In this document: positions 34,945 to 42,405 of the stretch, one piece after another
Layout: each line of letters starts with the position of its first letter
Numbering within the stretch: the stretch's first letter is position 1
DNA from: Prevotella sp.
GTDB taxonomy: Bacteria; Bacteroidota; Bacteroidia; Bacteroidales; Bacteroidaceae
Assembly (NCBI GenBank): GCA_017627765.1
Contig: JAGAGD010000088.1
Coordinates: forward strand, 1-45,577
DNA length: 45,577 nucleotides
Direction of reading: 5' to 3'
Notes under the pieces: generated by a model
Told to the model about the DNA's origin: nothing
Seen by the model: the letters and a program-made list of their open reading frames with translations, nothing else
Database searches by the model: none
Made by a program: the position numbers and the translations under genes

Positions 34945-36131
34945 ACCCCACCCGTAAAACCATAGTCGGCATACAGTTTCTGTTTGTTGCTTTTGGGTCT
35001 ACGGTGTTGGTCCCATTGCTTGTTGGACTTGACCCAGCCACAGCCCTTTTTACAGCAGGTGTCGGTACACTCATTTTCCATCTTGTCACTCGCCGTCAGG
35101 TGCCAATATTTCTTGGTTCTAGTTTTGCTTTCATTGCCCCAATCATATCTGCATCAAAGCAGTGGGGCATGCCTGGAACACTTGCCGGTATTACTGGAGT
35201 AGCCCTCGTCTATTTCATTATGTCGGCGCTTATCAAGTGGCAGGGGCGTAAGCTGCTCGATCGTCTTTTCCCTCCTGTGGTTATTGGTCCTGTGATAATA
35301 CTCATCGGACTGTCACTATCTGGAGCTGCTGTAGACATGGCAAAGAACAACTGGCTCTTGGCTTTCATATCTTTGGCAACAGCCATCGTAGTGCTGACCT
35401 TTGGAAAAGGACTCATTAAGCTCGTGCCAGTAGTCTGCGGAATAATAGTAGGCTATATCGTTGCAGTGTGCATGGGTCTCGTCGATTTCACCGCAGTGCG
35501 TGAAGCGTCGTGGTTTGCTCTGCCTCAGTCAATCCAGCATTTCCATCTGCCTCAGTTTGCATGGGAACCATTTGTGTTTATGATTCCCGTTGCCATCGCA
35601 CCTGTTATTGAGCATATTGGCGATGTCTATGTTGTAAGCGAGGTGGCTGGCAAAGACTTTGTGAAGTCGCCAGGACTCCATCGCACAATGCTTGGCGACG
35701 GCTTGGCTTGCCTGTTTGCATCGTTCTTCGGAGGTCCTCCTGTAACAACTTATAGCGAGGTTACTGGTGCAATGCAGATTACGCGTGTCAGTCATCCGCA
35801 AGTAATCAGAATAGCAGCCCTCACAGCAATAATATTCTCTGTCATTGGAAAACTCAGTGCTGTGCTTCAGTCTATTCCTTCGGCAGTATTAGGTGGAATC
35901 ATGCTCCTCCTGTTTGGTACCATTGCCAGCGTTGGAGTGCAGAATCTTATAAATAATAAGGTAGACCTGAACAAGACACGCAACATCATTATCGTGAGCG
36001 TAACGCTTACTATGGGTATTGGCGGTGCTATTCTTCATTTTGGAAATTTCTCTATGAGTGGAATTGGTTTGTCAGCCATCATTGGTGTTTTGCTCAACCT
36101 ATTGTTGCCTAAAGAGAAAACAACTGATTAG
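34926..36131 (+). CDS. uracil-xanthine permease (NCS2 family, UraA-like)
   Basis: A 401-residue inner-membrane proton symporter with about 12-14 helices. Family blocks: Q-F-L-F-V-A-F-G-S-T-V-L-V-P at the N-terminus, F-L-G-S-S-F-A-F-I-A-P-I near residue 62, P-P-V-V-I-G-P-V-I, and the F-V/P-I-A-P-V-I-E-H-I-G-D motif near 225-237 with the substrate-binding Glu, followed by G-G-P-P-V-T-T-Y-S-E. These match UraA more than the AzgA branch. The start ATG at 34926 lies inside the DUF5020 gene; an alternative ATG at 34932 would change the protein by two residues only. A strong terminator follows at 36171. Uracil is the likely main substrate. Confidence 0.94.
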   Translation: MQMDVLNPTRKTIVGIQFLFVAFGSTVLVPLLVGLDPATALFTAGVGTLIFHLVTRRQVPIFLGSSFAFIAPIISASKQWGMPGTLAGITGVALVYFIMSALIKWQGRKLLDRLFPPVVIGPVIILIGLSLSGAAVDMAKNNWLLAFISLATAIVVLTFGKGLIKLVPVVCGIIVGYIVAVCMGLVDFTAVREASWFALPQSIQHFHLPQFAWEPFVFMIPVAIAPVIEHIGDVYVVSEVAGKDFVKSPGLHRTMLGDGLACLFASFFGGPPVTTYSEVTGAMQITRVSHPQVIRIAALTAIIFSVIGKLSAVLQSIPSAVLGGIMLLLFGTIASVGVQNLINNKVDLNKTRNIIIVSVTLTMGIGGAILHFGNFSMSGIGLSAIIGVLLNLLLPKEKTTD

Positions 36132-36170
36132 ATATCCTTTCTTTCTCTCTTTTTGTGAGGAACCGATCAT

Positions 36171-36212
36171 AAAATAACACGCTGCACTTTTTGATGTGCA
36201 GCGTGTTATTTT
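36171..36212. terminator. bidirectional intrinsic terminator
   Basis: A 17-bp perfect stem (AAAATAACACGCTGCAC with its complement) around an 8-nt loop, with A- and T-runs at the ends. It separates the convergent permease and CotH-like genes. Confidence 0.9.
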
Positions 36213-36281
36213 ATCTATATTTTAATAGTCTTTCTGTCAATAATGTCTAGTTGTGTAAAGATAGTTTTGCGTATAGACACC

Positions 36282-37916
36282 TTACTTCAAGAAAATCTTC
36301 CTTGTATGTCCGTCTTTATACTTGATGATGTTTAGTCCTTTTTTCAGTTTAGGAATCTGCTGACCTTGTGCGTTGTAGATGGCTGCCAGTTCGGTTTCTT
36401 CTTCTCTTGGCACTACAATTACGTCGGCAGGGTCGTAGGCTAACTGCTTGTCCATCCATGCTATTCGCTCTGATAGCCATTGTCTTAGGTTGTTTATTTC
36501 TTTCTCATAGGTGTCTATACTCCACCAGTTTGGCACTGGCCAAATATATTCTCCCCATCGCTGCCATGCGCTGTAGTTGCGTTGTTGAGCTCCTTCGGCG
36601 TTGAGCATGTTTACAAGTGAGTCTATGGTAGCTTCTATATGCTCGTCGCTATAATTCTCTTGGCGATACTGAGCCCATCGCGATTTGAGCATATTGGCAT
36701 AGTTGTGGTCTTCCATGAGCCTTGCCCACCAGAACGGTACTTTCGTGTTGTCGTTATAGTCGATGTAAGTGTTTTTGTAAATCCAGAAGTCAGTTCTTTC
36801 TCCTCCGTAGTAGTCGGCATTGCCAAAGGCTATGTTGAAGTCCCATAATGCAGTCTTAAAGCGCGGGTCTACGGAGTCGCGATGCTTATATATGCTGGTA
36901 CTGAGGCGGTAGCCATCAATGTTGCCCGACACCTCTTGCGACAGTTGTTGGTCTATGAATGAGAGTTCGTCAATATATTTCCTGTAACCATTGTCTGGGT
37001 CGGCAAAGTTATCGGCAGCGAGGGCATCTTCCATTTTGTCAATCTGGCGCTGAATATATTCGAGTTGTGCTTCGTGTTCAGGCACCATATCGTCGTATTC
37101 GGGATATTTATATTGAAAATAGACGTTGTTGTTGTTCAAGTATTCGTTGCCTTCTTCATCTCTTGTGTGATATTTGGATGTGTAGACATGGTCTTCATCA
37201 TTTCTGTCAATCTCAAGATGATAGCCTCCTGTCAGTTCGTCGCCATCATCGCCAGGTTTGTCTAAGTTGAGTCGGTGCTTTCCGTGCCTTACCCTTTCTG
37301 CCATAACGTAAACACCGTAGTAGACCCCATCGAGTATCAGTTCACAATGGCGTGCCTGCGGAGTATATTCAAAGTATGGGCGTGCAAGCTGGAACATCAG
37401 CACATCGCGAATCATGCTTCGGTCGGCAAATGGGGCAAGCATTACCCAGTCGTTGTCTTTAGGCATCCCCATTATTTTGACTTTCTGTTTCTCTCCGTCA
37501 ACATCTTCAGTCAGTAGGGTCTTTATGCTATAAGGTTTCTTGTCGGAACTATTGAAAGAAGAATTGCCTCTGTATTTTATTCCAATCCATCCTTCATAGT
37601 CAACCTGCTGGTTGGGATGGGCGATGGTGTCGCCATAGTTTATGCCGTCATCGTTGCTTATTATCTTCATGCGAGCAGCTATTCTATAGTAACGCTCAAT
37701 GGTTTGTGGATAGTCGTCTCCGCATTTTGTGTCAATAAAAACTATAGGAAGGTTTGTCCTATTGATTTTAACCTTAGTATTGTCTGGTGGATAGTTTTCA
37801 TAGTATTGTGCATTAATGCCTGTCGAATATAAAAAGGCAAATAGCATGGCAGCTATTCGGAGGAAACAAGCTCCCCAATAGCAATATTCATAATTTCCTT
37901 TACAGTTTATTTTCAT
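36282..37916 (-). CDS. secreted CotH-kinase-like protein with C-terminal sorting-like tail
   Basis: A 544-residue exported protein. A signal peptide ends near G-I-N-A-Q (residue 37; a later ATG, M24, is also possible). The CotH domain is shown by Y-R-G-N-S-S (115-120) with K-K-P-Y-S-I-K (126-132), P-K-D-N-D-W-V-M-L-A-P-F-A-D-R-S (152-167), Y-G-V-Y-V-M-A-E-R, and the W358-D-F-N-I-A-F-G-N metal-binding-type block. CotH proteins in spore formers are protein kinases of the spore coat; the secreted Bacteroidota relatives have unknown targets and may phosphorylate or bind extracellular proteins. The last ~35 residues (A-I-Y-N-A-Q-G-Q-Q then I-I-K-Y-K-D-G) look like a type IX sorting tail. It lies 93 bp after the duplicated lipoprotein gene, with a terminator between. 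Confidence 0.9.
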   Translation of the reverse strand: MKINCKGNYEYCYWGACFLRIAAMLFAFLYSTGINAQYYENYPPDNTKVKINRTNLPIVFIDTKCGDDYPQTIERYYRIAARMKIISNDDGINYGDTIAHPNQQVDYEGWIGIKYRGNSSFNSSDKKPYSIKTLLTEDVDGEKQKVKIMGMPKDNDWVMLAPFADRSMIRDVLMFQLARPYFEYTPQARHCELILDGVYYGVYVMAERVRHGKHRLNLDKPGDDGDELTGGYHLEIDRNDEDHVYTSKYHTRDEEGNEYLNNNNVYFQYKYPEYDDMVPEHEAQLEYIQRQIDKMEDALAADNFADPDNGYRKYIDELSFIDQQLSQEVSGNIDGYRLSTSIYKHRDSVDPRFKTALWDFNIAFGNADYYGGERTDFWIYKNTYIDYNDNTKVPFWWARLMEDHNYANMLKSRWAQYRQENYSDEHIEATIDSLVNMLNAEGAQQRNYSAWQRWGEYIWPVPNWWSIDTYEKEINNLRQWLSERIAWMDKQLAYDPADVIVVPREEETELAAIYNAQGQQIPKLKKGLNIIKYKDGHTRKIFLK

Positions 37917-37945
37917 AGAGAAGTGTATTTAAGATGTGGAGGGTT

Positions 37946-37981
37946 GTAAAAAAGGATACCCTTATTTAAAAAAGGTATCCT
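37946..37981 (-). terminator. intrinsic terminator after the duplicated lipoprotein gene
   Basis: On the minus strand AGGATACC and GGTATCCT form an 8-bp stem followed by a run of six T. It lies 29 bp beyond the stop. Confidence 0.8.
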
Positions 37982-38009
37982 CAGTTATGTATGCCTATAA
38001 TTGGAAAAA

Positions 38010-39158
38010 TCAGTTTAATGGTTGGTCTAGTTTTCCTTCTGCATTAAGTTTCATGTCGTTGTTCTCTTTGTAGAGAGAATAGAATAACTCGGTATAAAGC
38101 TTTTGCGAAAGCAATTTGCTTACTACTTCTTCTGCTGTGTAAGTCATTCCGTTTATTCCCTCAGAATTTGTTGAAGTCAGTTTGTCCTCATTAGTTGTAC
38201 CGCCTGAAGTGATAATAACGCATGGCGATGTTATGTCGAGTGAGAAGTCATATTTGTTGCGGTCTTTCTCGCTTTTCTTGTTCTCGTTCTCTACTACAGC
38301 GTCAAGAACAGATTTGTCGCGAAACAACCATCTTGCACGCAAACCAATCTTTGCACCAATAGCTCTAAAGTAGTATGTGTCTTGATAGAGATGATAATCT
38401 GTCAGGACCTGACGATGGAACTCACCTTTGTCGTTGTAATAGCTTATCTCCAAGTCGGCTAAGTCGCTAATAACCTTGCGGTCTGCTATTTTAACGCTAT
38501 AAGTAACGTCGTATGCAATATTGCAAAGTGGGAAAGCACCCTCTTGCATGATTAGAAAATCGTTTTGTTTGCTTATTACTTCCCAGTAGAATTCAGTCTG
38601 CAAATTGTTTCTAATCAATCCTTCTACTATAGCCGCAGCAGTATATGACCTGTTGGTTATGCCTATTTCACGTTTCGATTTGAACATAGACTCAATCTTT
38701 GTGTCGTCGGTTTTGGTTGCAATGTATGGCGAAGTAATGTCAATACTGAAGTTGTATGTGTTGCGCTGGTCGGCAGGTTTCTCGTTTTCTCGCTCAACAA
38801 GTTTATCGAGTTGTGCCTTGTCGTGGAATAACCAGCGAGCCTTCAGACCTATTTTTGAACCTAAATGCTGCTCGAAGAAATATTTCTTACTCCAGTTGTC
38901 GCTGTTGATAGTGTCAATATGAAGTTCACCTTCAGGGTCGAAATACTGAATCTCAAGGTCGGCTATGTCGCTCAGCACCTTCGGGTCTGTTACTTTTACG
39001 GTATATGTTACGTCATAAGACTTATTTATCATTGACATCGGAGGTGTAGGGTTGTTTTTGTCTATATCGTCATCGCCACATGAAACGAAGCCGAATAAAA
39101 CTATTACAGACAAAATAAGAAGACAGGAACGAGTTAAAAGAAAGTCAGCTTTTTTCAT
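38010..39158 (-). CDS. lipoprotein with an internal tandem duplication, function unknown
   Basis: A 382-residue lipoprotein with lipobox C27 followed by G-D-D-D, suggesting surface exposure. It consists of two homologous halves of about 165 residues: Y-D-V-T-Y-T-V-K-V (from ~46) against Y-D-V-T-Y-S-V-K-I (from ~217), each followed by D-L-E-I-x-Y, G-x-K-I-G-L-K/R-A-R-W-L-F, N-x-Y-x-F-S-I/L-D-I-T-S-P, and a T-Y/S-Y-T-A helix near the end of the unit. I do not recognise the domain. It looks like a beta-sandwich followed by a helix. It has its own promoter (39193-39200) and terminator, so it is a one-gene unit, divergent from the nitroreductase gene. Confidence 0.85.
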   Translation of the reverse strand: MKKADFLLTRSCLLILSVIVLFGFVSCGDDDIDKNNPTPPMSMINKSYDVTYTVKVTDPKVLSDIADLEIQYFDPEGELHIDTINSDNWSKKYFFEQHLGSKIGLKARWLFHDKAQLDKLVERENEKPADQRNTYNFSIDITSPYIATKTDDTKIESMFKSKREIGITNRSYTAAAIVEGLIRNNLQTEFYWEVISKQNDFLIMQEGAFPLCNIAYDVTYSVKIADRKVISDLADLEISYYNDKGEFHRQVLTDYHLYQDTYYFRAIGAKIGLRARWLFRDKSVLDAVVENENKKSEKDRNKYDFSLDITSPCVIITSGGTTNEDKLTSTNSEGINGMTYTAEEVVSKLLSQKLYTELFYSLYKENNDMKLNAEGKLDQPLN

Positions 39159-39192
39159 GATGTTTATTTTTAATTATGCTTATAATTTGGCG

Positions 39193-39200
39193 CAAAAATA
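39193..39200 (-). promoter_or_regulatory. -7 box for the duplicated lipoprotein gene
   Basis: Minus-strand TATTTTTG followed by CG, 35 bp before the start codon. The opposite-strand promoter for the nitroreductase lies about 45 bp away. Confidence 0.6.
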
Positions 39201-39243
39201 CATAATTTTCAGATATAATGATAAATTGTTATCATTTTTTTAT

Positions 39244-39251
39244 TACTTTTG
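39244..39251 (+). promoter_or_regulatory. -7 box for the nitroreductase gene
   Basis: TACTTTTG followed by CC. Transcription from here would start near 39257, so the in-frame ATG at 39218 cannot be the start used. Confidence 0.6.
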
Positions 39252-39325
39252 CCAACAATTATGATAGTAATGCCTTAAATGAAACGATTATAAAGGCTAT
39301 TGCTAATAATTATGTAATCTTAAAA

Positions 39326-40072
39326 ATGAGAAACATGGATAGCATTAGGACTCGAAAGACTATACGCCGATATCAGAAAAAAGATATTGACGAAACACTT
39401 CTCAACCAGTTGCTCGAAGATGCCTGCCGCACGCAGACGATGGGAAATCTGCAGCTCTATAGCGTTATTGTTACGCGTGATGAAAAGATGAAGAAGCGTC
39501 TTGCGCCTGCACATTTCAATCAGCCAATGGTTACTGAGGCTCCTGTTGTTCTGACTATATGTGCTGATTTCAGACGAACCACCGACTGGTGTAATCAGCG
39601 CAATGCTTTGCCAGGATATGACAATTTCCTCTCTTTCATAAATGCTGCTTCTGATGCGCTGCTATATACGCAGACATTCTGTAATCTGGCAGAAGAGGCT
39701 GGGCTTGGTATCTGCTATCTTGGCACAACTGTCTATATGCCACAGGCTATTATTGAAACTCTTGAACTCCCAAAACTCGTAATGCCTGTTGCTACACTCA
39801 CTGTAGGCTGGCCTGACGAGGACCCGCAACAGACAGACCGTCTGCCTCTAAAAGGTATTATCCACGATGAAGTCTATCGCCAATATACGCCTTCACAGAT
39901 TGATGAGATATATGGTTACAAAGAAGAACTCCCCGAAAACAAGGAGTTTGTTCGTATAAACGAAAAGGAGACTTTAGCACAAGTTTTCACTGACTGCCGT
40001 TATACGCGCAGAGACAATGAGTCCATGTCTGAAGGACTGCTGAAAACTCTTAAGCAACAAGGTTTTTTATAG
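39326..40072 (+). CDS. nitroreductase-family flavoprotein
   Basis: A 248-residue cytoplasmic FMN-dependent oxidoreductase using NAD(P)H. The N-terminus has I-R-T-R-K-T-I-R-R-Y, the phosphate-binding arginine region for FMN; further on are C-R-T-Q-T-M-G-N-L-Q-L-Y-S (the FMN-contacting C/A-P-S-x-x-N equivalent), D-A-L-L-Y-T-Q-T-F-C-N-L-A-E-E-A-G-L-G-I-C-Y-L-G, and a C-terminal extension as in NfsA/Frp-type enzymes (L-T-V-G-W-P-D-E). I place the start at 39326 or 39335 (M-R-N-M-D-S-I); the longer form from 39218 begins upstream of the promoter box. The physiological substrate is unknown. The SIMPL gene follows after 94 bp. Confidence 0.9.
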   Translation: MRNMDSIRTRKTIRRYQKKDIDETLLNQLLEDACRTQTMGNLQLYSVIVTRDEKMKKRLAPAHFNQPMVTEAPVVLTICADFRRTTDWCNQRNALPGYDNFLSFINAASDALLYTQTFCNLAEEAGLGICYLGTTVYMPQAIIETLELPKLVMPVATLTVGWPDEDPQQTDRLPLKGIIHDEVYRQYTPSQIDEIYGYKEELPENKEFVRINEKETLAQVFTDCRYTRRDNESMSEGLLKTLKQQGFL

Positions 40073-40166
40073 TGCATAGTGCATTGTTGTTTCGGATTAA
40101 GGGATAACGATTAATTATTTTTCCTTGTCAATTAATAAACTCATAAACTAAAAAACTTAAACAGTA

Positions 40167-40871
40167 ATGAAAAACAATCAGATTAAAGCAGCGGCACTTA
40201 TTGCCATTGGTATCATTGTGTTGGGAATTTGCATCAAGTCGGGACTTGATAATTTCTCAGGAAAAGACCGAAAGGTTACGGTTAAGGGACTATCTGAAAA
40301 GGAAGTTGAGGCTGATAAGGTTACATGGCCTATCCAGACAAAGGAGATTGGAAATAATCTTCCAGAACTTTATACGAAGATTAACAATACTAATTCTGCC
40401 ATTAAGCGTTTTCTTTTGGCTAATGGAATTAAGGAGAATGAGATAAACGTCAATGCTCCTACCGTTATCGACTTGTCGGCTGAACGCTATAATACTCAGC
40501 CTGTTCCACAACGTTATAATATAACTTCAACTATTATTGTAACGTCAAATCAGGTTAAACTCGTGCGCAGCATCATTGCTAAGCAAGGTGAACTGTTGCA
40601 GCAGGGTATAGCCATTGTCGATGGTGGTTATGAAATGCCTATCAAGTATGACTATGTTGCATTCAAGAAAATGAAGCCAGAGATGATGGAGGAGGCTATT
40701 GCTAATGCAGAGCAGACCGCACAACAGTTTGCGAAGAATTCTCATAGCAAGATAGACAAGATTATCTCTGCCGATCAAGGACAGTTCTCTATCGACAACC
40801 GCGACGAAAATACTCCATATATTAAGAAGGTAAGAGTAGTTTCTACGGTTACTTATTCTTTGAAGAATTAA
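40167..40871 (+). CDS. SIMPL-domain (DUF541) envelope protein
   Basis: A 234-residue protein with a single N-terminal hydrophobic helix (about 8-27) acting as signal anchor or uncleaved signal, then a SIMPL domain: K-V-T-V-K-G-L-S-E-K-E-V-E-A-D at the start, a helix with S-A-I-K-R-F-L-L-A-N-G-I (paired with D/N-E-I-N-V), and N-A-E-Q-T-A-Q-Q-F-A-K towards the end. Family members (BP26/OMP28, SIMPL) are periplasmic or membrane-attached; their function is not well defined. Length is usual. It is in the same direction as the nitroreductase but with a 94-bp gap, so cotranscription is uncertain. Confidence 0.9.
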   Translation: MKNNQIKAAALIAIGIIVLGICIKSGLDNFSGKDRKVTVKGLSEKEVEADKVTWPIQTKEIGNNLPELYTKINNTNSAIKRFLLANGIKENEINVNAPTVIDLSAERYNTQPVPQRYNITSTIIVTSNQVKLVRSIIAKQGELLQQGIAIVDGGYEMPIKYDYVAFKKMKPEMMEEAIANAEQTAQQFAKNSHSKIDKIISADQGQFSIDNRDENTPYIKKVRVVSTVTYSLKN

Positions 40872-40901
40872 TCGTTGTTTAGGTAATATTGTAGGAGTTA
40901 G

Positions 40902-40945
40902 AGGAGTTAGGTGAACGAGAAACTAATTTCTTTAACTCCTTTTTT
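40902..40945. terminator. probable intrinsic terminator between the SIMPL and rmuC genes
   Basis: AGGAGTTA and TAACTCCT pair, followed by TTTTT on the plus strand. A second AGGAGTTA at 40893 allows an alternative pairing. Confidence 0.6.
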
Positions 40946-40980
40946 GTTGACTTAATTCCTTTAACCACCTATTATTATTT

Positions 40981-42324
40981 TTAGTTTAATTCCTTAATAT
41001 TTTCAGGTATTTCTTTTTTGGGATTGACTCCAAGTTGCTTCATGTTCTCAAGTCTTTTTATCACGTTTCCTTTGCCAGAGCTTAATTGGTTGCGGGCTTG
41101 CTCGAAGTGTGTACGCAGATTTTCAATGTCTTTATCCATCTTTACGAAAGTCTCTGCATAAGAAACAAACTTGTCGTAGAGGTCGCTCGACTGCCGCATT
41201 ATTTCCTCTACGTTTTTGTTCATGCGATAGTTCTGCCACATAGTGTGAGTCAGTTGTAGTGTCATGAGCAAGTTAGCAGGACTGATAATGATAATTTTCT
41301 TCTTGTAAGCATATTGAAGTATGCCAGGGTCTGTCTTTATTGCAGCGGCATAACCGCTTTCATAGGGTATGAACATCAGTACATAGCCAATGCTGTTGGG
41401 TACAATCTTTTCATAGTTCTTGTCAGTGAGTTCATCAATATGCTTTTTCACCGATGCTATATGCTCTTTCAGATGTTTCTCTCTTTCATCGTCGTTGCTG
41501 GTATTCAGTGCCTCTTGATACGCTGTTAGCGAAACTTTTGAGTCAATGATTATGCTTTCATCATTCGGAAACAAAACAACGGCATCTGGTCGCATTATTT
41601 TTCCTTCATTGTCTTTATATGTTGGCTGAATTAAGTATTGGTCGTCTTTTTTCAGACCGCAATTCTCTAATGTGCGTTCTAAAATCATTTCGCCCCAGTC
41701 GCCTTGCAGCTTTGAGTCGCCTTTCAGAGCCTGCGTCAGGTGTTCTGCACCTTGTCCGATGCGCTCAGTCTGCTCTTTCAGTTCGCGTACAGTCCGTTCC
41801 TGCACGTTATGCAGTTGTTTCATGGCTTCTTCGAAAGCAGTTTTTATCTCAGCCTTGTTTGCAGTATTGTCTCGGTTGCTGTCGTTTACTGCTTTCGAGA
41901 ATTCGTCCATCTTCTCTTTCAGCGGTTCGATGATTTTGTCAAGTCGCTCTTTGTCTGCATTGTTCAGTTCCTGTCGGGTATTTTTCATCATGTTCTCTGC
42001 CATGAGTTTCATTTCCTCTTGCAGTAGTTTGTTCTTTTGTTCGGTTTGCTTTTCTATTTCATTGCGCAGTTTTTCTGCGTGTTGCAGTTCTTCCTCAAGT
42101 TTTGTTTCAGCTACGGCACGCATACGGTCGCTTTCCGATTTCTCTTCGGTTAGTTTCTCTATTTTCCTGTTTAATTCGGCTGCAATCATTTTTTCTGATT
42201 GCGTGTGTTCTACTGACAGTTGGTGACGCAGTTCGCTTAGTTTCCTGATGCTATCTTGTTTCATCATAAGGAATGTTATGACGAATCCAATGATGATACC
42301 TATTATAATATATAATGCAATCAC
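40981..42324 (-). CDS. rmuC: DNA recombination protein RmuC
   Basis: A 447-residue protein: an N-terminal membrane helix (about 2-20), a long coiled coil (about 25-200, rich in E, K, L and R), and the RmuC domain of PD-(D/E)XK nuclease type (about 205-395). The domain has G-D-W-G-E-M-I-L-E, R-P-D-A-V-V-L-F and I-I-I-D-S-K-V-S-L, giving the D-x(n)-D-x-K metal site, and the G-Y-V-L-M-F-I-P block. RmuC limits inversions at short inverted repeats in E. coli, a possible link to the inverted repeats in this window that I only note. It is transcribed separately from MurF-Alr, 81 bp after its stop. Confidence 0.94.
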   Translation of the reverse strand: MIALYIIIGIIIGFVITFLMMKQDSIRKLSELRHQLSVEHTQSEKMIAAELNRKIEKLTEEKSESDRMRAVAETKLEEELQHAEKLRNEIEKQTEQKNKLLQEEMKLMAENMMKNTRQELNNADKERLDKIIEPLKEKMDEFSKAVNDSNRDNTANKAEIKTAFEEAMKQLHNVQERTVRELKEQTERIGQGAEHLTQALKGDSKLQGDWGEMILERTLENCGLKKDDQYLIQPTYKDNEGKIMRPDAVVLFPNDESIIIDSKVSLTAYQEALNTSNDDEREKHLKEHIASVKKHIDELTDKNYEKIVPNSIGYVLMFIPYESGYAAAIKTDPGILQYAYKKKIIIISPANLLMTLQLTHTMWQNYRMNKNVEEIMRQSSDLYDKFVSYAETFVKMDKDIENLRTHFEQARNQLSSGKGNVIKRLENMKQLGVNPKKEIPENIKELN

Positions 42325-42353
42325 GATTGTTGAGGTTTTTTTTATTTGGAGTT

Positions 42354-42397
42354 AAGGAGTTGGCAGAGACAAACCAATATTTCTCTGCTAACTCCTT
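42354..42397 (-). terminator. hairpin between the murF-alr and rmuC genes
   Basis: A 16-bp near-perfect stem (AAGGAGTTGGCAGAGA with TCTCTGCTAACTCCTT) just after the MurF-Alr stop. The T-run on the minus strand is weak, so efficiency is uncertain. Confidence 0.6.
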
Positions 42398-42405
42398 CTT
42401 TGTTT

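Noticed and set aside
41672-42226. A 184-codon Ser/Phe-rich plus-strand frame within rmuC
   Set aside because: It is the antisense reading of the Glu/Lys-rich coiled coil of RmuC; the composition is an artefact of that.
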